A DNA stretch of 32,554 nucleotides from Mesobacillus subterraneus (GTDB lineage Bacteria > Bacillota > Bacilli > Bacillales > Cytobacillaceae): the NCBI RefSeq assembly GCF_000934845.1, contig NZ_JXIQ01000098.1:1-32554 (forward strand), written 5' to 3'. This document shows positions 32,293 through 32,554 of this stretch, piece by piece. The stretch's first letter is position 1. Each line of letters opens with the position of its first letter. The notes below the pieces were generated by a model that was given only the letters and a program-made list of their open reading frames with translations, searched no databases and was not told the origin of the DNA. The position numbers and the translations under genes are program-made.

Positions 32293-32323
32293 ATTATATC
32301 ATTGACGTTAACGTTAAGAGCAA
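32293..32323 (-). promoter_or_regulatory. MerR-type promoter with palindromic operator in a 19-bp spacer
   Basis: On the minus strand TTGCTC (32318-32323) and TATAAT (32293-32298) are 19 bases apart, the long spacing typical of MerR-controlled promoters. The spacer contains the near-palindrome TTGACGTTAACGTTAA (plus-strand reading, 32302-32317), whose core ACGTTAACGT is perfect. It probably drives and autoregulates the regulator and dehydrogenase genes. Confidence 0.75.
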
Positions 32324-32336
32324 GAATGATTGCTGG

Positions 32337-32371
32337 AAGTTGTCAAGAAAACCTTGTTTTTTTGACAACTT
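32337..32371. repeat. Long AT-rich inverted repeat
   Basis: Arms AAGTTGTCAAGAAAA and TTTTTTTGACAACTT form a 15-bp stem (one G-U pair) around a 5-base CCTTG loop. It lies just upstream of the MerR promoter and has no T-tract beyond the stem, so a terminator role is doubtful. Function unknown. Confidence 0.55.
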
Positions 32372-32395
32372 GGAGGGTGGAAGGCGCAAAGTTGC

Positions 32396-32448
32396 AAGAA
32401 AAACCGGGCAAACTTCGCCCGGTCTTTTTTTGGTTTGGCTGATCATCG
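32396..32448. repeat. Second copy of a 50-bp hairpin repeat, with terminator-like structure
   Basis: The hairpin ACCGGGC / GCCCGGT (32403-32423) is followed by CTTTTTTT on the plus strand and TTTTTC on the minus strand. The whole stretch matches 18602-18653 with only a few differences, including the flanking AAGAAAAACCGGGCAAACT and GATCATCG. It may be a mobile or dispersed element or a shared terminator cassette. Confidence 0.6.
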
Positions 32449-32510
32449 ATTTCCACTCCAGACACTCGTTTTCCGTGGGGCGTCAGGTGAGCCTCCTCCT
32501 CGCTTCGCTC
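32441..32510. repeat. Partial Bacillus-type dispersed repeat
   Basis: TTTCCACTCCAGACACTCG and GTGAGCCTCCTCCTCGCTTC resemble the left half of a GC-rich imperfect palindromic repeat that I recall as widespread between genes in Bacillaceae genomes. The right half is not seen; sequence diverges after about 32510. The remainder to the window end shows no gene. Confidence 0.5.
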
Positions 32511-32554
32511 AAACCTATTCCGATAGCAACCGAGCCTATCACCATCCAAATAAA

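Noticed and set aside
32343-32549. 68-codon minus-strand frame at the right end
   Set aside because: It is a translation of the hairpin and dispersed-repeat DNA, has no RBS and no recognisable protein features.
1-32554. CRISPR arrays, tRNA or rRNA genes, prophage genes
   Set aside because: I saw no regularly spaced direct repeats, no clover-leaf tRNA sequences and no phage structural proteins in the window.

Overview
The window looks like a chromosomal accessory region of a mesophilic Bacillaceae species. The evidence is the AT-rich DNA, GGAGG-type ribosome binding sites with ATG/GTG/TTG starts, sigma-A promoters, a B. subtilis-like eps gene order, a SinR-family regulator, an immune-inhibitor-A protease and a Bacillus-type dispersed repeat. 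All genes I support lie on the minus strand, so the region reads from right to left.

Right end (32.5-30.2 kb): a MerR-family regulator has a palindromic operator inside a 19-bp promoter spacer. It overlaps an AidB-like acyl-CoA dehydrogenase gene. Next (30.0-27.6 kb) is a secreted M6 metalloprotease of the immune inhibitor A type, closed by a strong hairpin terminator.

Middle (27.4-20.5 kb): a complete paeninodin-type lasso peptide operon. The order is cyclase (C), precursor (A), HPr-kinase-like kinase (K), PqqD-like leader-binding protein (B1), transglutaminase-like leader peptidase (B2), nucleotidyltransferase (N) and ABC exporter (D). The 44-residue precursor gene (25276-25410) is short and its leader-coding part overlaps the 3' end of the cyclase gene. 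The predicted core has 25 residues, an Ala1-Asp9 ring and a C-terminal Ser that fits phosphorylation by K.

Left (20.34 kb to the left edge): a long exopolysaccharide (EPS) operon, starting about 140 bp after the exporter gene. It holds a Wzz-like modulator and tyrosine kinase, a structured RNA candidate of the EAR/epsC type, an IS91-like transposase remnant, an intrinsic terminator and an EpsC dehydratase. These are followed by several glycosyltransferases, an EpsG polymerase, GalE, the EpsL/M/N bacillosamine module, a SinR-like repressor, a second block of glycosyltransferases, an acetyltransferase and a pyruvyltransferase. The gene cut by the left edge is unidentified.

The most striking observation is regulatory. 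A 16-bp element, GTTCT-N6-AGAAC, fits paired SinR boxes. It fills the spacer of the EPS promoter, recurs in the EPS leader, and appears in identical sequence (opposite strand) just downstream of the -10 of the lasso promoter. The EPS operon encodes a SinR-like protein with a near-identical recognition helix to SinR. The sequence therefore suggests that a phosphorylated lasso peptide is made under the same biofilm switch as the EPS matrix.
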